From the NCBI GenBank assembly GCA_017480325.1, contig JAFVAY010000003.1:1-64000 (forward strand): a stretch of DNA of 64,000 nt. The letters run 5' to 3'. Positions within the stretch are counted from its first letter, which is position 1. Each line of letters begins with the position of its first letter. Below, one piece after another: positions 25,342-33,392 of the stretch. The notes beneath the pieces were generated by a model that saw only the letters and a program-made list of their open reading frames with translations, ran no database searches and was not told the DNA's origin. The DNA comes from Clostridiales bacterium. GTDB lineage: Bacteria > Bacillota > Clostridia > Saccharofermentanales > Saccharofermentanaceae. The position numbers were made by a program, and so were the translations under genes.

Positions 25342-26628
25342 TTAGATTGATAGAAACTTCTCTACGGCAGATAGTTTAACACAAACCGAGAACACTTCGA
25401 CAGCCTTATTAATATCCTCAAGAGTCGGGAAGCTCGGAGCAACTCTGATATTCGAATCATCCGGGTCATTTCCGTAAGGATATGTCGCACCTGCAGGAGT
25501 GAAAGCAACACCCAATTCATTACACCTAGCCACAACATCCTTAGCGGTTCCGGGCACAGTGAATACCGAGATAAAGTAACCTCCGAGAGGCTTATGCCAT
25601 GTGGCAGCACCGGTTCCTGTAAGCTCCTTATCTAAGATATCCAGCGTCAGCTCGAACTTCGGGCGGATCTTATCGGCATGCTTACTCATATGAGCCTTAA
25701 GAGCATCGATATCAGGAATAAGTCTTATATGTGCCAGCTGGTTAACCTTATTGGCACCGATCGTCTGAACCCCGATAAGCTTAACAGCACGCTTATAATT
25801 CTCCTCATTACATGCTATACAGGAGATACCTGCACTCGCGAAGGTGATCTTGGATGTGGAAGCAAATTCGTAAACACGGGAAGGATTTCCTGCCTCCTCA
25901 CACAGACCGAGAATATCGGGAAGTCTTCCCTGCTTAGCTTCGTCATTATAAAGATGATGAACACAGTAAGCATTATCCCAGTAAAGTCTGAAGTCAGGAG
26001 CCGCAGTCTTCATGGATGCAAGTCTCTTGCAGACCTCCTCAGAATACACATAACCGTCGGGATTGGTATAACAGGGAACATTCCACATACCTAGTACGAG
26101 AGGATCCTTAACAAGCTCCTCAACTATATCCATATCGGGACCGTCTTCCTTAAGAGGAACCGGAATAAGCTCGAACCCGCAGGTCTCGGTAACCTTGAAA
26201 TGTCTGTCGTAGCCCGGAACAGGACAGAGCCACTTTCTGCCCTCCACCTGCGACCAGGGCTTAGGAGAATCGTGCTCACCGAACACCATCGCTCTCATAA
26301 TAGAATCGAACATAAGGTTAAGACTGGAGCCGTTACCTATATAAATATGATCAGCAGAGGTACGAAGTATATCAGCGAAAAGCCTCTTTACCTCCGGAAG
26401 TCCAGTCGGAACACCGTAGTTTCTGGTATCAGAGCCATCCTCGGACTTGAAGCCTGTATCGGAAAGATTGTCATACATATGGTTAGACATATCGAGCTGA
26501 TCAGGGGCCGGCTTTCCTCGTGTCATATTAAGAGAAAGATTCATTGCTCTGAATTCTTCAACACGCTTCAGGAGCACCTCTCTCTCAGCCTGCAGCTCTT
26601 CTTTGCTCATTTCCTTATAAGACTTCAT
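25342..26628 (-). CDS. PLP-dependent class I aminotransferase (AspT/MocR-type)
   Basis: 428 residues from ATG 26628; GGAGG lies seven bases before it, and that site falls inside the first codons of an alternative ATG at 26640. The sequence matches the MocR-like aspartate aminotransferase family: NMTRGKPAPDQLD near residue 35, GNGSSLNLMFD, the PLP contact WDNAYCVHHL, and the Schiff-base Lys in STSKITFASAG. It probably transfers the amino group of aspartate to 2-oxoglutarate. Pairing with purB, an aspartate-using pathway, fits but does not prove that. Confidence 0.85.
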   Translation of the reverse strand: MKSYKEMSKEELQAEREVLLKRVEEFRAMNLSLNMTRGKPAPDQLDMSNHMYDNLSDTGFKSEDGSDTRNYGVPTGLPEVKRLFADILRTSADHIYIGNGSSLNLMFDSIMRAMVFGEHDSPKPWSQVEGRKWLCPVPGYDRHFKVTETCGFELIPVPLKEDGPDMDIVEELVKDPLVLGMWNVPCYTNPDGYVYSEEVCKRLASMKTAAPDFRLYWDNAYCVHHLYNDEAKQGRLPDILGLCEEAGNPSRVYEFASTSKITFASAGISCIACNEENYKRAVKLIGVQTIGANKVNQLAHIRLIPDIDALKAHMSKHADKIRPKFELTLDILDKELTGTGAATWHKPLGGYFISVFTVPGTAKDVVARCNELGVAFTPAGATYPYGNDPDDSNIRVAPSFPTLEDINKAVEVFSVCVKLSAVEKFLSI

Positions 26629-26704
26629 TTCAACCTCCATTTTTGAAACTCTTTAAACACCGAATTGCATTATTGTCGGTATTATTCTCTCAAACGCCTG
26701 AAGT

Positions 26705-26733
26705 ATTATATTAATAATGCAAGTTAAAAACAA
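26705..26733 (-). promoter_or_regulatory. Aminotransferase-purB promoter
   Basis: On the minus strand TTGTTT (26728-26733), 17 bases, TATAAT (26705-26710). This leaves a 5' leader of about 70 bases before the aminotransferase ATG; no riboswitch is recognisable in it. Confidence 0.65.
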
Positions 26734-26753
26734 CGATTATTCATATTTATTTC

Positions 26754-27113
26754 TTAAAAAGGAATAATTTCTACATTTTGTATCATTCCGTCCCTTCTAT
26801 GAGTCACACATCCTGCCAAAAAGTGAACATTCATATCAAATAAGTTATATTTATTAATTAGAACTTTAGTAGTGTTAAGCATTCTCATCCTCTTTTTATA
26901 AGTAATAGATTTAAGAGGATCTGCGTATACTGTTCCCTCCAGTCTGGATTTGACCTCTACAACAAAAAGTTCCTGTCCTCGATACATCACCACATCAAGC
27001 TCCCCCATATTATGAACAGTGAAGTTTCTTACCAGGAAGAAATACCCTTGAGATGCCATCAATCGTATAACAGCATCCTCGGCTTCATTACCAACTATCT
27101 TGGTTTGTCTCAT
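26754..27113 (-). CDS. YraN/UPF0102 family nuclease-like protein
   Basis: 119 residues with the small restriction-endonuclease-like fold: GNEAEDAV near the N-terminus, then MGELDVVMYRGQELFVVEVKSR, which carries the D-x(n)-E-x-K type active-site residues. The family is widespread, often between rnhB and topoisomerase or rRNA genes; its role is not established, and processing of branched or single-stranded DNA has been proposed. Here it diverges from birA. Confidence 0.8.
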   Translation of the reverse strand: MRQTKIVGNEAEDAVIRLMASQGYFFLVRNFTVHNMGELDVVMYRGQELFVVEVKSRLEGTVYADPLKSITYKKRMRMLNTTKVLINKYNLFDMNVHFLAGCVTHRRDGMIQNVEIIPF

Positions 27114-27129
27114 TATCTACCCTCCGTTA

Positions 27130-27138
27130 TGTTAAAAT
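27130..27138 (+). promoter_or_regulatory. birA extended -10 promoter, leaderless configuration
   Basis: TGTTAAAAT (TGn plus TAAAAT at 27133-27138) is followed by seven bases and the birA ATG at 27146. There is no good -35, as is common for extended -10 promoters, and no Shine-Dalgarno. Confidence 0.5.
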
Positions 27139-27145
27139 ATTTTCT

Positions 27146-28147
27146 ATGATAAGCACCAAGGATCACGTTATCTCAAGACTTATACGCTCCGAAGACTTCA
27201 TTTCCGGCGAAGCCTTATCTTATGAGCTTCATATTAGCCGTGCTGCCGTTAACACAGCAGTTAAGACACTTAGAGCAGACGGTTATAATATCGAATCCGT
27301 AACCAACAAAGGCTACAGGCTTAAGGGTCGTCCGGATCAGCTTACCTTGGGTCAGATAATGGCTGACCTTCCGAACGGACGCTGCGATACGGTTCACGTT
27401 CTCTCGAAGGTAGATTCCACTAATAAATATCTGAAGGAGCTGGCATTTGACGGCGCCCCATCCGGAACCGTAGTCATCTCTGATTGTCAGACAGCGGGCA
27501 GAGGAAGGCTCGGAAGATCCTTCATCTCTCCCTCCGGCACCGGTATCTATCTGTCATATCTTATGAGACCCACTATAAGACCTGAGCTTATAAGCACGGT
27601 AACCTGTTGGTCCGCAGTCGCCGTAGCTGACTCGATATCATCTGTCTGCGGCGTAAACCCATCCATAAAATGGGTCAATGACATCCTCATCAACAACATG
27701 AAGATATGCGGAATATTGACCGAGATGAGCATAGAACCTGAGATTGGTTCAATCAGTAATGTCATCATAGGCATCGGCATTAACGTTAATGAGATACCCT
27801 CCGATTTCCCGGAGGAGATACGATCGATAGCCTCCTCCATTCGATATGAGGGTCGCTTCAACGACCCTATCCTGAGATCTCCAATAGCAGCCAAACTTAT
27901 TCAGGAGCTAGATAAGATCAACAGCAGCTTCCCTGAAGCTCACGATATTTATCTTGATCGCTACAAGAGTCTTTGCTCTACCGTCGGACTTGACGTCAGT
28001 GTAGTATCAGCTCACAATCATACATCCGAGGTTCCCCGTACAGGCAAGGTATTAGGACTAGGAGATGATTTTTCTTTACGTGTTCTATTTGACGACGGTC
28101 ACGAGGAAAGTCTGCACAGTGGCGAGGTCTCCATCAGACGCCTATAA
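27146..28147 (+). CDS. birA: Bifunctional biotin--protein ligase and repressor BirA
   Basis: 333 residues. An N-terminal winged helix (about 1-65; FISGEALSYELHISRAAVNTAVKTL) precedes the ligase domain with GRGRLGRSF (biotinyl-AMP loop) and KWVNDILI (biotin-binding Lys), and a C-terminal SH3-like domain. It attaches biotin to carboxylases and represses biotin genes. The mRNA is probably leaderless. Its end overlaps that of comEA by 14 bases. A 7-bp hairpin (28142-28159) covers the stop codon. Confidence 0.94.
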   Translation: MISTKDHVISRLIRSEDFISGEALSYELHISRAAVNTAVKTLRADGYNIESVTNKGYRLKGRPDQLTLGQIMADLPNGRCDTVHVLSKVDSTNKYLKELAFDGAPSGTVVISDCQTAGRGRLGRSFISPSGTGIYLSYLMRPTIRPELISTVTCWSAVAVADSISSVCGVNPSIKWVNDILINNMKICGILTEMSIEPEIGSISNVIIGIGINVNEIPSDFPEEIRSIASSIRYEGRFNDPILRSPIAAKLIQELDKINSSFPEAHDIYLDRYKSLCSTVGLDVSVVSAHNHTSEVPRTGKVLGLGDDFSLRVLFDDGHEESLHSGEVSIRRL

Positions 28148-28838
28148 GCTCTCTTATAGCATCGAACTTCGCCTGTCCTATTCCCGATACATTCATAATA
28201 TCCTCTACTCTGCTGAAGGGCTGCTGCTCACGATACTCAATAATAGCATTTGCAGTAGCTTCTCCTATTCCCGGAAGTGCCATCAACTCACTTACGGACG
28301 CCGTGTTAATGTTAACTACCGAGCTTTCTGAATTATCGCCGGACGGAACACCTGAATAATTCGGACCCCACAAAGTCTGCCCTTCTGCTCTTATGATCTC
28401 ACTTCCTTCACAGATCTCACCGATACTCGGAATATAAACAGACAGGTTAGAATCAAGTATATATACAAGATCGATCCGATCTGTTGAAGCATTCTGAGTA
28501 AAGCCTCCGGCCAGCTCAACCACATCATTGATGATCGATCCGGCTTCAACACTGTAAACACCGGGAGAATTAACCTCTCCGCATATATATACGCTCACCG
28601 ATGGTGTAGTTTCTACTTCGTATCTTTCTGTCTGCTCGACCCGAACACTTTGTTCCGTCTCTTCTTCCACTGTCTCTGATGTCCTTATTACTATCGCATC
28701 ATCAGCATCCCGAGGCATAAACTTATCAAAAGAGCCTCCCAGAAAAAGCTTATAAAAAATGCTGATAACAGTTATCAGCATGAACGAGACAGTATAGACT
28801 AAGTACTTATTTATCTTTTTATTTCCATGATTATTCAT
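28134..28838 (-). CDS. comEA: ComEA-type DNA-binding competence protein
   Basis: 234 residues. It binds double-stranded DNA at the cell surface and passes it to ComEC. An N-terminal membrane anchor (about 13-32), an acidic Glu/Thr-rich linker, an SLBB domain (about 85-150; VYICGEVNSPGVYSV) and a C-terminal pair of helix-hairpin-helix motifs (LPGIGEATA, VSGIGQAK) are in the canonical order. The Shine-Dalgarno (AAGG) lies in the 3' arm of a hairpin at 28844-28865. comEC is located separately at 10992-13010, unlike the comEA-comEC operon of Bacillus. Confidence 0.9.
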   Translation of the reverse strand: MNNHGNKKINKYLVYTVSFMLITVISIFYKLFLGGSFDKFMPRDADDAIVIRTSETVEEETEQSVRVEQTERYEVETTPSVSVYICGEVNSPGVYSVEAGSIINDVVELAGGFTQNASTDRIDLVYILDSNLSVYIPSIGEICEGSEIIRAEGQTLWGPNYSGVPSGDNSESSVVNINTASVSELMALPGIGEATANAIIEYREQQPFSRVEDIMNVSGIGQAKFDAIRELIGV

Positions 28839-28843
28839 TTATC

Positions 28844-28865
28844 CATCCTTACGGACAGAAGGATG
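28844..28865 (-). promoter_or_regulatory. Hairpin covering the comEA ribosome-binding site
   Basis: CATCCTT (28844-28850) and AAGGATG (28859-28865) are perfect reverse complements with an 8-base loop. On the mRNA the 3' arm contains the AAGG Shine-Dalgarno eight bases before the comEA ATG, so the structure could hide it. Confidence 0.5.
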
Positions 28866-28900
28866 TGACACAATCATGAATAAAGGGTCTCTATAATCTC

Positions 28901-29224
28901 TTATTTCTCCCAGAGACTTTCAAGGTCATACTGGGCTCTGACCTCAGGATGCATCACATGAACTACAACATCCTTAAAGTCGATAAGAATCCACTTATCT
29001 CCGGATCTTCCCTCCACATGATCTGCCATGATCTGATCTTCATTCTTAAGAAGATATTCGACTTCATCTGCCAGGGCCTTTATCTGAGTCGTAGAGTTTC
29101 CCGTCGCAATTACGAAGTAATCTGCCAGTGTAGTCTTCTCCTCTACATTAATTATCTCGATATCCGAACCCTTCTTAGATTCCAATATACTAACTATCTT
29201 CTTAGCTAATTCCTCAGATGTCAT
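28901..29224 (-). CDS. rsfS: Ribosomal silencing factor RsfS
   Basis: 107 residues from ATG 29224, which has AAGGAG seven bases upstream; longer in-frame starts lie inside the upstream gene. RsfS binds L14 of the 50S subunit and blocks subunit joining in starvation. The DUF143 core is clear: DYFVIATGNST, then KWILIDFKDVVVHV and YDLESLW. It follows the nadD-yqeK fusion, matching the nadD-yqeK-rsfS order of Firmicutes. Confidence 0.93.
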   Translation of the reverse strand: MTSEELAKKIVSILESKKGSDIEIINVEEKTTLADYFVIATGNSTTQIKALADEVEYLLKNEDQIMADHVEGRSGDKWILIDFKDVVVHVMHPEVRAQYDLESLWEK

Positions 29225-29255
29225 GTTCTTCTCCTTTGTCAGAGTATATATAGAA

Positions 29256-30488
29256 TTATAACCCAATATCATTCATGAAATCGAGTGTCAAAGGATGTAT
29301 CCTCTGTCCTCTTGAATCAAACTTTTTCTTTACCGACTTCACGCATAATCTAAGTGCCGCATCAATATCTTTTACCGACAGTTCCCTCTCCTTACTCAAA
29401 TCAGCATAGGTTCTCGACGGTTCCAGCTTATCCGCGAGGTATACAATTTTATCAAGAAGCGTCATGTTACCTCTTCCTGTGGTGTGATATGTAATAGCAT
29501 CCAGGATCTCCGGGTCGGTCACGGAGAACTCATCCTTGGCCATTACGGCTCCTGCAGGAGAGTGCAGTAGTTTCTTCTCGACGAACAAATCCCCAGACCA
29601 TTCATGAGCCATCTGAGCCTGCAAGGACTCATCCAACTCCTTGGCGCAGTCGTGAAGCTCACCGGCAATCAGGGCACGATCACATAATGATTTATCGTAT
29701 ATGGATGCATACCTTAAGCTCAGCCGCCCGACATTAAGAGTATGAAGAAGCCTTTTCTCCCCCAGGAAACGATATAATTTTATCGAGAACTCGTTATAGT
29801 TATCTATCGCATCATCAGATACTTCATCAAACAGTTCTTCATGATTATATAGATCGTGAGTTCTTATAAACTCCTGAACACTGGAAGGAGTATCGACAAA
29901 GCTCATATTCCTTCTAATCCCGCTGGACGAGACATCGACCCCCTCGATCTTAAATTGTCTTATATCAGGATCCAAGCCAAATACTTTACTCAGTCTTTCC
30001 ACCTGGTAAGGAATATCAACTCCGTCCCCGGGTCTTGAAGCAACAAGCAAACCTGCAACACCTAATATCTTATCTGCCTCATGCCATTTCTCAAACGAAG
30101 GCAAAACATCCGAGCCTGTTATCCAGAAAAAACGGTGATTGTCATCTGCCTCCGACGTCTTGATACCGTTAGACTTAAGAAAAGCTCTGATATATGAAGT
30201 CTTGGATATTTCCTTAATTGTCGTCAGCGTAAAGCTGGTACCGGAGTACATGAACTCTATATCACTGACAAAGACATTCACACCTTCGAATATCTCCTCG
30301 ACTCCATGACAAGTCATGTAGTATCTGTATGGAGCTGCACTGACTCCTCTTCCGGACTTAAATGGGTTTCTTGCAGAAGGAATAACTATGACCGCGTCGA
30401 CAATACCGCTCTCGAGAGCTCCTCTGATTAAAGAAATATGCCCGTTATGAAGCGGATCAAAGGTTCCTCCCAGAAGACCGATATTCAT
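29256..30488 (-). CDS. Fusion: nicotinate-mononucleotide adenylyltransferase (NadD) with YqeK HD domain
   Basis: 410 residues. The N-terminal half (1-about 215) is NadD: GLLGGTFDPLHNGH with the (H/T)xGH motif, and a distal SSSGIRR motif. It makes NaAD from NaMN and ATP. The C-terminal half (about 225-405) is an HD-domain YqeK: LLHTLNV, then GELHDCAKE and LLHSPAGAVMAK. YqeK is a symmetric Ap4A hydrolase in Bacillus. The genes are adjacent in many Firmicutes and fused here with no frameshift. It starts three bases after purD. Confidence 0.92.
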   Translation of the reverse strand: MNIGLLGGTFDPLHNGHISLIRGALESGIVDAVIVIPSARNPFKSGRGVSAAPYRYYMTCHGVEEIFEGVNVFVSDIEFMYSGTSFTLTTIKEISKTSYIRAFLKSNGIKTSEADDNHRFFWITGSDVLPSFEKWHEADKILGVAGLLVASRPGDGVDIPYQVERLSKVFGLDPDIRQFKIEGVDVSSSGIRRNMSFVDTPSSVQEFIRTHDLYNHEELFDEVSDDAIDNYNEFSIKLYRFLGEKRLLHTLNVGRLSLRYASIYDKSLCDRALIAGELHDCAKELDESLQAQMAHEWSGDLFVEKKLLHSPAGAVMAKDEFSVTDPEILDAITYHTTGRGNMTLLDKIVYLADKLEPSRTYADLSKERELSVKDIDAALRLCVKSVKKKFDSRGQRIHPLTLDFMNDIGL

Positions 30489-30490
30489 TA

Positions 30491-31744
30491 TCAGCCCAAT
30501 GTCCTTCCTATATCATGACGATAGTGAGCATCCTGGAAGCTTATCTTGGCTACACCCTCGTATGCTCCGTCAATTGCTTCGTCCAGAGTATCCCCCTCGT
30601 CATATACACAGAGAACTCGCCCTCCATTGGTAACGAGTTTTCCGTCCTTCAATGCTGTTCCGGCCTGGAAAACCAGCTTTCCGCAGGTATCAATTCCCGT
30701 TATCTCATAACCCTTGGCATAGCTCTGCGGATAACCCCCGGAGGCCATAACGACTACACAGGAGCACTTATTCTTCCACTTTATATCTATCTTATCAAGG
30801 TTACCGTCAATAACTGCATCAACGATATCAAGCAAGCTTGTCTCAAGAAGAGGAAGTATAGCTTGAACCTCAGGATCACCGAAGCGGCAATTATACTCGA
30901 CCACCTTAGGTCCGCCGGCAGTAAGCATAAGTCCGAAGTAGATAACTCCCTTGAACGGCCTGCCCTCGGTCTTAAGAGCCTCAACTGTAGGTGTAATTAT
31001 CTCATCCTGAATCCTCGCCTTAAGCTCAGGTGTCATATCGGCACCGGGCGTTACCGCACCCATTCCTCCGGTATTAAGGCCCTCATCACGGTCATTGACT
31101 CTCTTATGGTCTCTCGATGATATCATCGGGACTGCAACATTACCGTCAGAGAACGACAGGATCGTAAGTTCCGGTCCCACCATACATTCTTCTATTACAA
31201 CAGTGGATCCGGCACTGCCGAATTTCTTGTCACCCATCATATCGCTGACGGCTTTCTTAGCCTCTTCCAGAGTCTGAGCGATAATAACACCCTTTCCTAA
31301 CGCCAGTCCGTCACACTTGATAACGATAGGCATTGGCTGAGTCTCAAGGTAATCAAGAGCCTTCTGTTCATCATCGAATATCTCATATGCGGCAGTAGGA
31401 ATATTGTATTTTCTCATTAAACTCTTAGAGAAGGCTTTGGAGGATTCGATAATAGCTGCATTCGCCTTCGGTCCGAAGCATCGTATACCCTCTTCCTCGA
31501 GTCTGTCGGCTAATCCTAATGCCAAAGGATCCTCAGGGGCAATGAATACCAGATCAAAGCTCTCATTCTTAGAGAACTCCACAAGCTTATCGATCTCATT
31601 AGCCTTTATATCTACACATGTAGCGATAGATGCTATACCGCCGTTACCCGGGGCACAGTACAGCTCCGTTACTCTGGGGTCCTGCTTCAGCTTCCAACAA
31701 ACAACGTGCTCTCTTCCGCCGCTTCCAACTACCAATACTTTCAT
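30491..31744 (-). CDS. purD: Phosphoribosylamine--glycine ligase
   Basis: 417 residues from ATG 31744 (GGAGG seven bases upstream; a TTG two codons earlier is too close to it). The ATP-grasp enzyme forms GAR in purine synthesis. It has the N-terminal KVLVVGSGGREH, the ATP-binding IKCDGLALGKGV and the signature RFGDPEVQA. It is a stand-alone gene, not fused to purM or purN, grouped with nadD-yqeK and rsfS rather than other pur genes. Confidence 0.95.
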   Translation of the reverse strand: MKVLVVGSGGREHVVCWKLKQDPRVTELYCAPGNGGIASIATCVDIKANEIDKLVEFSKNESFDLVFIAPEDPLALGLADRLEEEGIRCFGPKANAAIIESSKAFSKSLMRKYNIPTAAYEIFDDEQKALDYLETQPMPIVIKCDGLALGKGVIIAQTLEEAKKAVSDMMGDKKFGSAGSTVVIEECMVGPELTILSFSDGNVAVPMISSRDHKRVNDRDEGLNTGGMGAVTPGADMTPELKARIQDEIITPTVEALKTEGRPFKGVIYFGLMLTAGGPKVVEYNCRFGDPEVQAILPLLETSLLDIVDAVIDGNLDKIDIKWKNKCSCVVVMASGGYPQSYAKGYEITGIDTCGKLVFQAGTALKDGKLVTNGGRVLCVYDEGDTLDEAIDGAYEGVAKISFQDAHYRHDIGRTLG

Positions 31745-31783
31745 CTTCAAGCCTCCATGAGGTATTAATTATCGTCACGTGGT

Positions 31784-31792
31784 ATTTTACCA
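31784..31792 (-). promoter_or_regulatory. purD extended -10 element within a palindrome
   Basis: On the minus strand TGGTAAAAT is an extended -10. It sits in a palindrome (GTGGTA, three bases, TACCAC at 31779-31793). The 13-mer GTATTTTACCACA (plus strand 31782-31794) recurs upstream of def at 49541-49553. Confidence 0.4.
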
Positions 31793-31802
31793 CATAAGGT
31801 GC

Positions 31803-32657
31803 TTAAGGCTCCCTGTTCTCTTTGAACAGAGTCATCATCTCGTTCGTAAGGCTCAGGTCATCCGGCTGAAGTACGACCTCTTCCCGTCTGACCCACTGAG
31901 CCACAGCCAGCTCCTGATCATCCTTGGATATGGTATCGTCTCCGTCAAGCTCACAGAAGAAGCCTGCCAGTATATCGTCTACTACTCCCCATGGCTGAGA
32001 CTTGTAGTACTTTATATTCCTGACCTTAAGTCCGGTCTCCTCCATGACCTCTCGAGCCACAGTCTCCTCGAAGGTTTCACCTATCTCGGTAAATCCCGCG
32101 ATAAGTGCGTAATAAGGAACATCCGCTCTTCCGTTATACTTCGTAAGGACTATCCTGTCATCCTCTCTGGTCTGACCTTTATTAATCACGGCAACAATAA
32201 CCGCAGGCACTACTCTCGGATATATCGTATTACCGCATTTGTCACATACGATAGCACGTTCTATATCACTTCTCCCCGTCAGAGAACCGCACCTTCCGCA
32301 GTACTTATTATTCATGTACCACGAATGAAGCTGCTTTGCCGTAAACGCCTCGAAAATACTTTTCTTCGGAACATCAGATTTCTTCCTGAAGTCTCTGACC
32401 TTTATATAAGAGTAGCCTTCGGGCACGCCTACAGTCTCATCCTCCGCCAGAAAGATATCATCTTCATCCATAGAGAACAGATAGGTAAGAGATGAAGGAC
32501 AAGCATCAAAATCCGACAATCTGGGCAACGGCTTGCCTTCATCCTTTACCAATAGTCTTCCGTCCTTATCGTAATGCACCACCAGACTGTCGTCTGCAGC
32601 CTTAAGTCCGGGCACAAAAGTATTCTTAAGTTTATGAGGATATATATCTTGGATCAT
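31803..32657 (-). CDS. nudC: NAD+ diphosphatase / deNADding Nudix hydrolase
   Basis: 284 residues. It cleaves NAD(H) to NMN(H) and AMP and can remove NAD caps from RNA. A four-Cys zinc ribbon (CGRCGSL...CDKCGN, about 108-130) is followed by the Nudix box GFTEIGETFEETVAREVMEE and the diagnostic YYKSQPWG motif of NADH pyrophosphatases. There is no Shine-Dalgarno: a consensus-like promoter has its -10 six bases before the ATG, predicting a leaderless mRNA. Confidence 0.92.
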   Translation of the reverse strand: MIQDIYPHKLKNTFVPGLKAADDSLVVHYDKDGRLLVKDEGKPLPRLSDFDACPSSLTYLFSMDEDDIFLAEDETVGVPEGYSYIKVRDFRKKSDVPKKSIFEAFTAKQLHSWYMNNKYCGRCGSLTGRSDIERAIVCDKCGNTIYPRVVPAVIVAVINKGQTREDDRIVLTKYNGRADVPYYALIAGFTEIGETFEETVAREVMEETGLKVRNIKYYKSQPWGVVDDILAGFFCELDGDDTISKDDQELAVAQWVRREEVVLQPDDLSLTNEMMTLFKENREP

Positions 32658-32663
32658 AGAAGA

Positions 32664-32692
32664 ATTATAGCTTTACCGTCGCCTGACGGCAA
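32664..32692 (-). promoter_or_regulatory. nudC promoter, leaderless configuration
   Basis: On the minus strand TTGCCG (32687-32692), 17 bases, TATAAT (32664-32669), six bases, ATG at 32657. Part of it overlaps the 3' end of the sortase gene. Confidence 0.65.
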
Positions 32693-33392
32693 CAACGATA
32701 CGTCTGCCGTTATCGTGACTGTACTCACATGTAACCAGCATAAGATACTGATTACCGGGGCTAAGCTCCTCATCTGTATGTATAACAGACGAATTAATTA
32801 TCTGATCTAAAAATTCCTCCTCTGTATCCTCATCCGGAAGATTATTCCATCCCCAGAATGAAAATGCATCGTCAAAGACTGATACATCCATAACCGACAC
32901 CACTTCATAGGATCTGATTTCGGTCTCGGTATCAAGGGTTATCTCCCTGTATCGGTCAAAGAACGCTTCGTCCTCGAACAGCCTTAGGTCAGCGAACATG
33001 GTACCGTTCCTGTTATTATGTGCGAATATTGTTATAAGATCATCCTCCAGAGTCTGCGATCGCCTGATAAACGGACACCCGCTACTGTCCTCATTACCAA
33101 GATAATTATGAGTAAGATAGTAGTAATTCCCTTCAGAATCTGTTCTGTCCCGCATTACAGGGTATTCGATAGAAGTCCCGTCAACGGAAAGAAACCCAAT
33201 ACAATCCTCCGGAAGCTCGGACTCATGTTCACCTTCTCTGTCAATGATCTCGCGTATCAGCTTTGCTTCCTTGCTGTATATTATCCTGGAGCTTAAGCCC
33301 TCAGGCCCGCCGTTATAATCAAGCGTAAAGAAGAACATCGACATTCCGAACAACAAACCTTCAGCCGCTGCAAACAGTTTAATTCTTCTCAT
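32673..33392 (-). CDS. Class B-like sortase
   Basis: 239 residues from ATG 33392. An N-terminal hydrophobic segment (about 4-24) anchors it. The catalytic set is present: His125 in TIFAHNNRNG, Cys222 in LVTCEYS, and Arg230 or Arg231 in NGRRIVV. The TIEYPVM and NYLGNEDSSGCPF blocks are typical of class B sortases. The gene overlaps the end of the giant surface-protein gene by 14 bases, so the two are almost certainly translated together and the giant protein is its likely substrate. No other sortase substrate is visible in the window. Confidence 0.9.
   Translation of the reverse strand: MRRIKLFAAAEGLLFGMSMFFFTLDYNGGPEGLSSRIIYSKEAKLIREIIDREGEHESELPEDCIGFLSVDGTSIEYPVMRDRTDSEGNYYYLTHNYLGNEDSSGCPFIRRSQTLEDDLITIFAHNNRNGTMFADLRLFEDEAFFDRYREITLDTETEIRSYEVVSVMDVSVFDDAFSFWGWNNLPDEDTEEEFLDQIINSSVIHTDEELSPGNQYLMLVTCEYSHDNGRRIVVAVRRR

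Noticed and set aside
28142-28159. CTATAAG/CTTATAG hairpin at the birA/comEA convergence as a terminator
   Set aside because: The stem is AT-rich and lacks a T-run on both strands, so termination is not supported.
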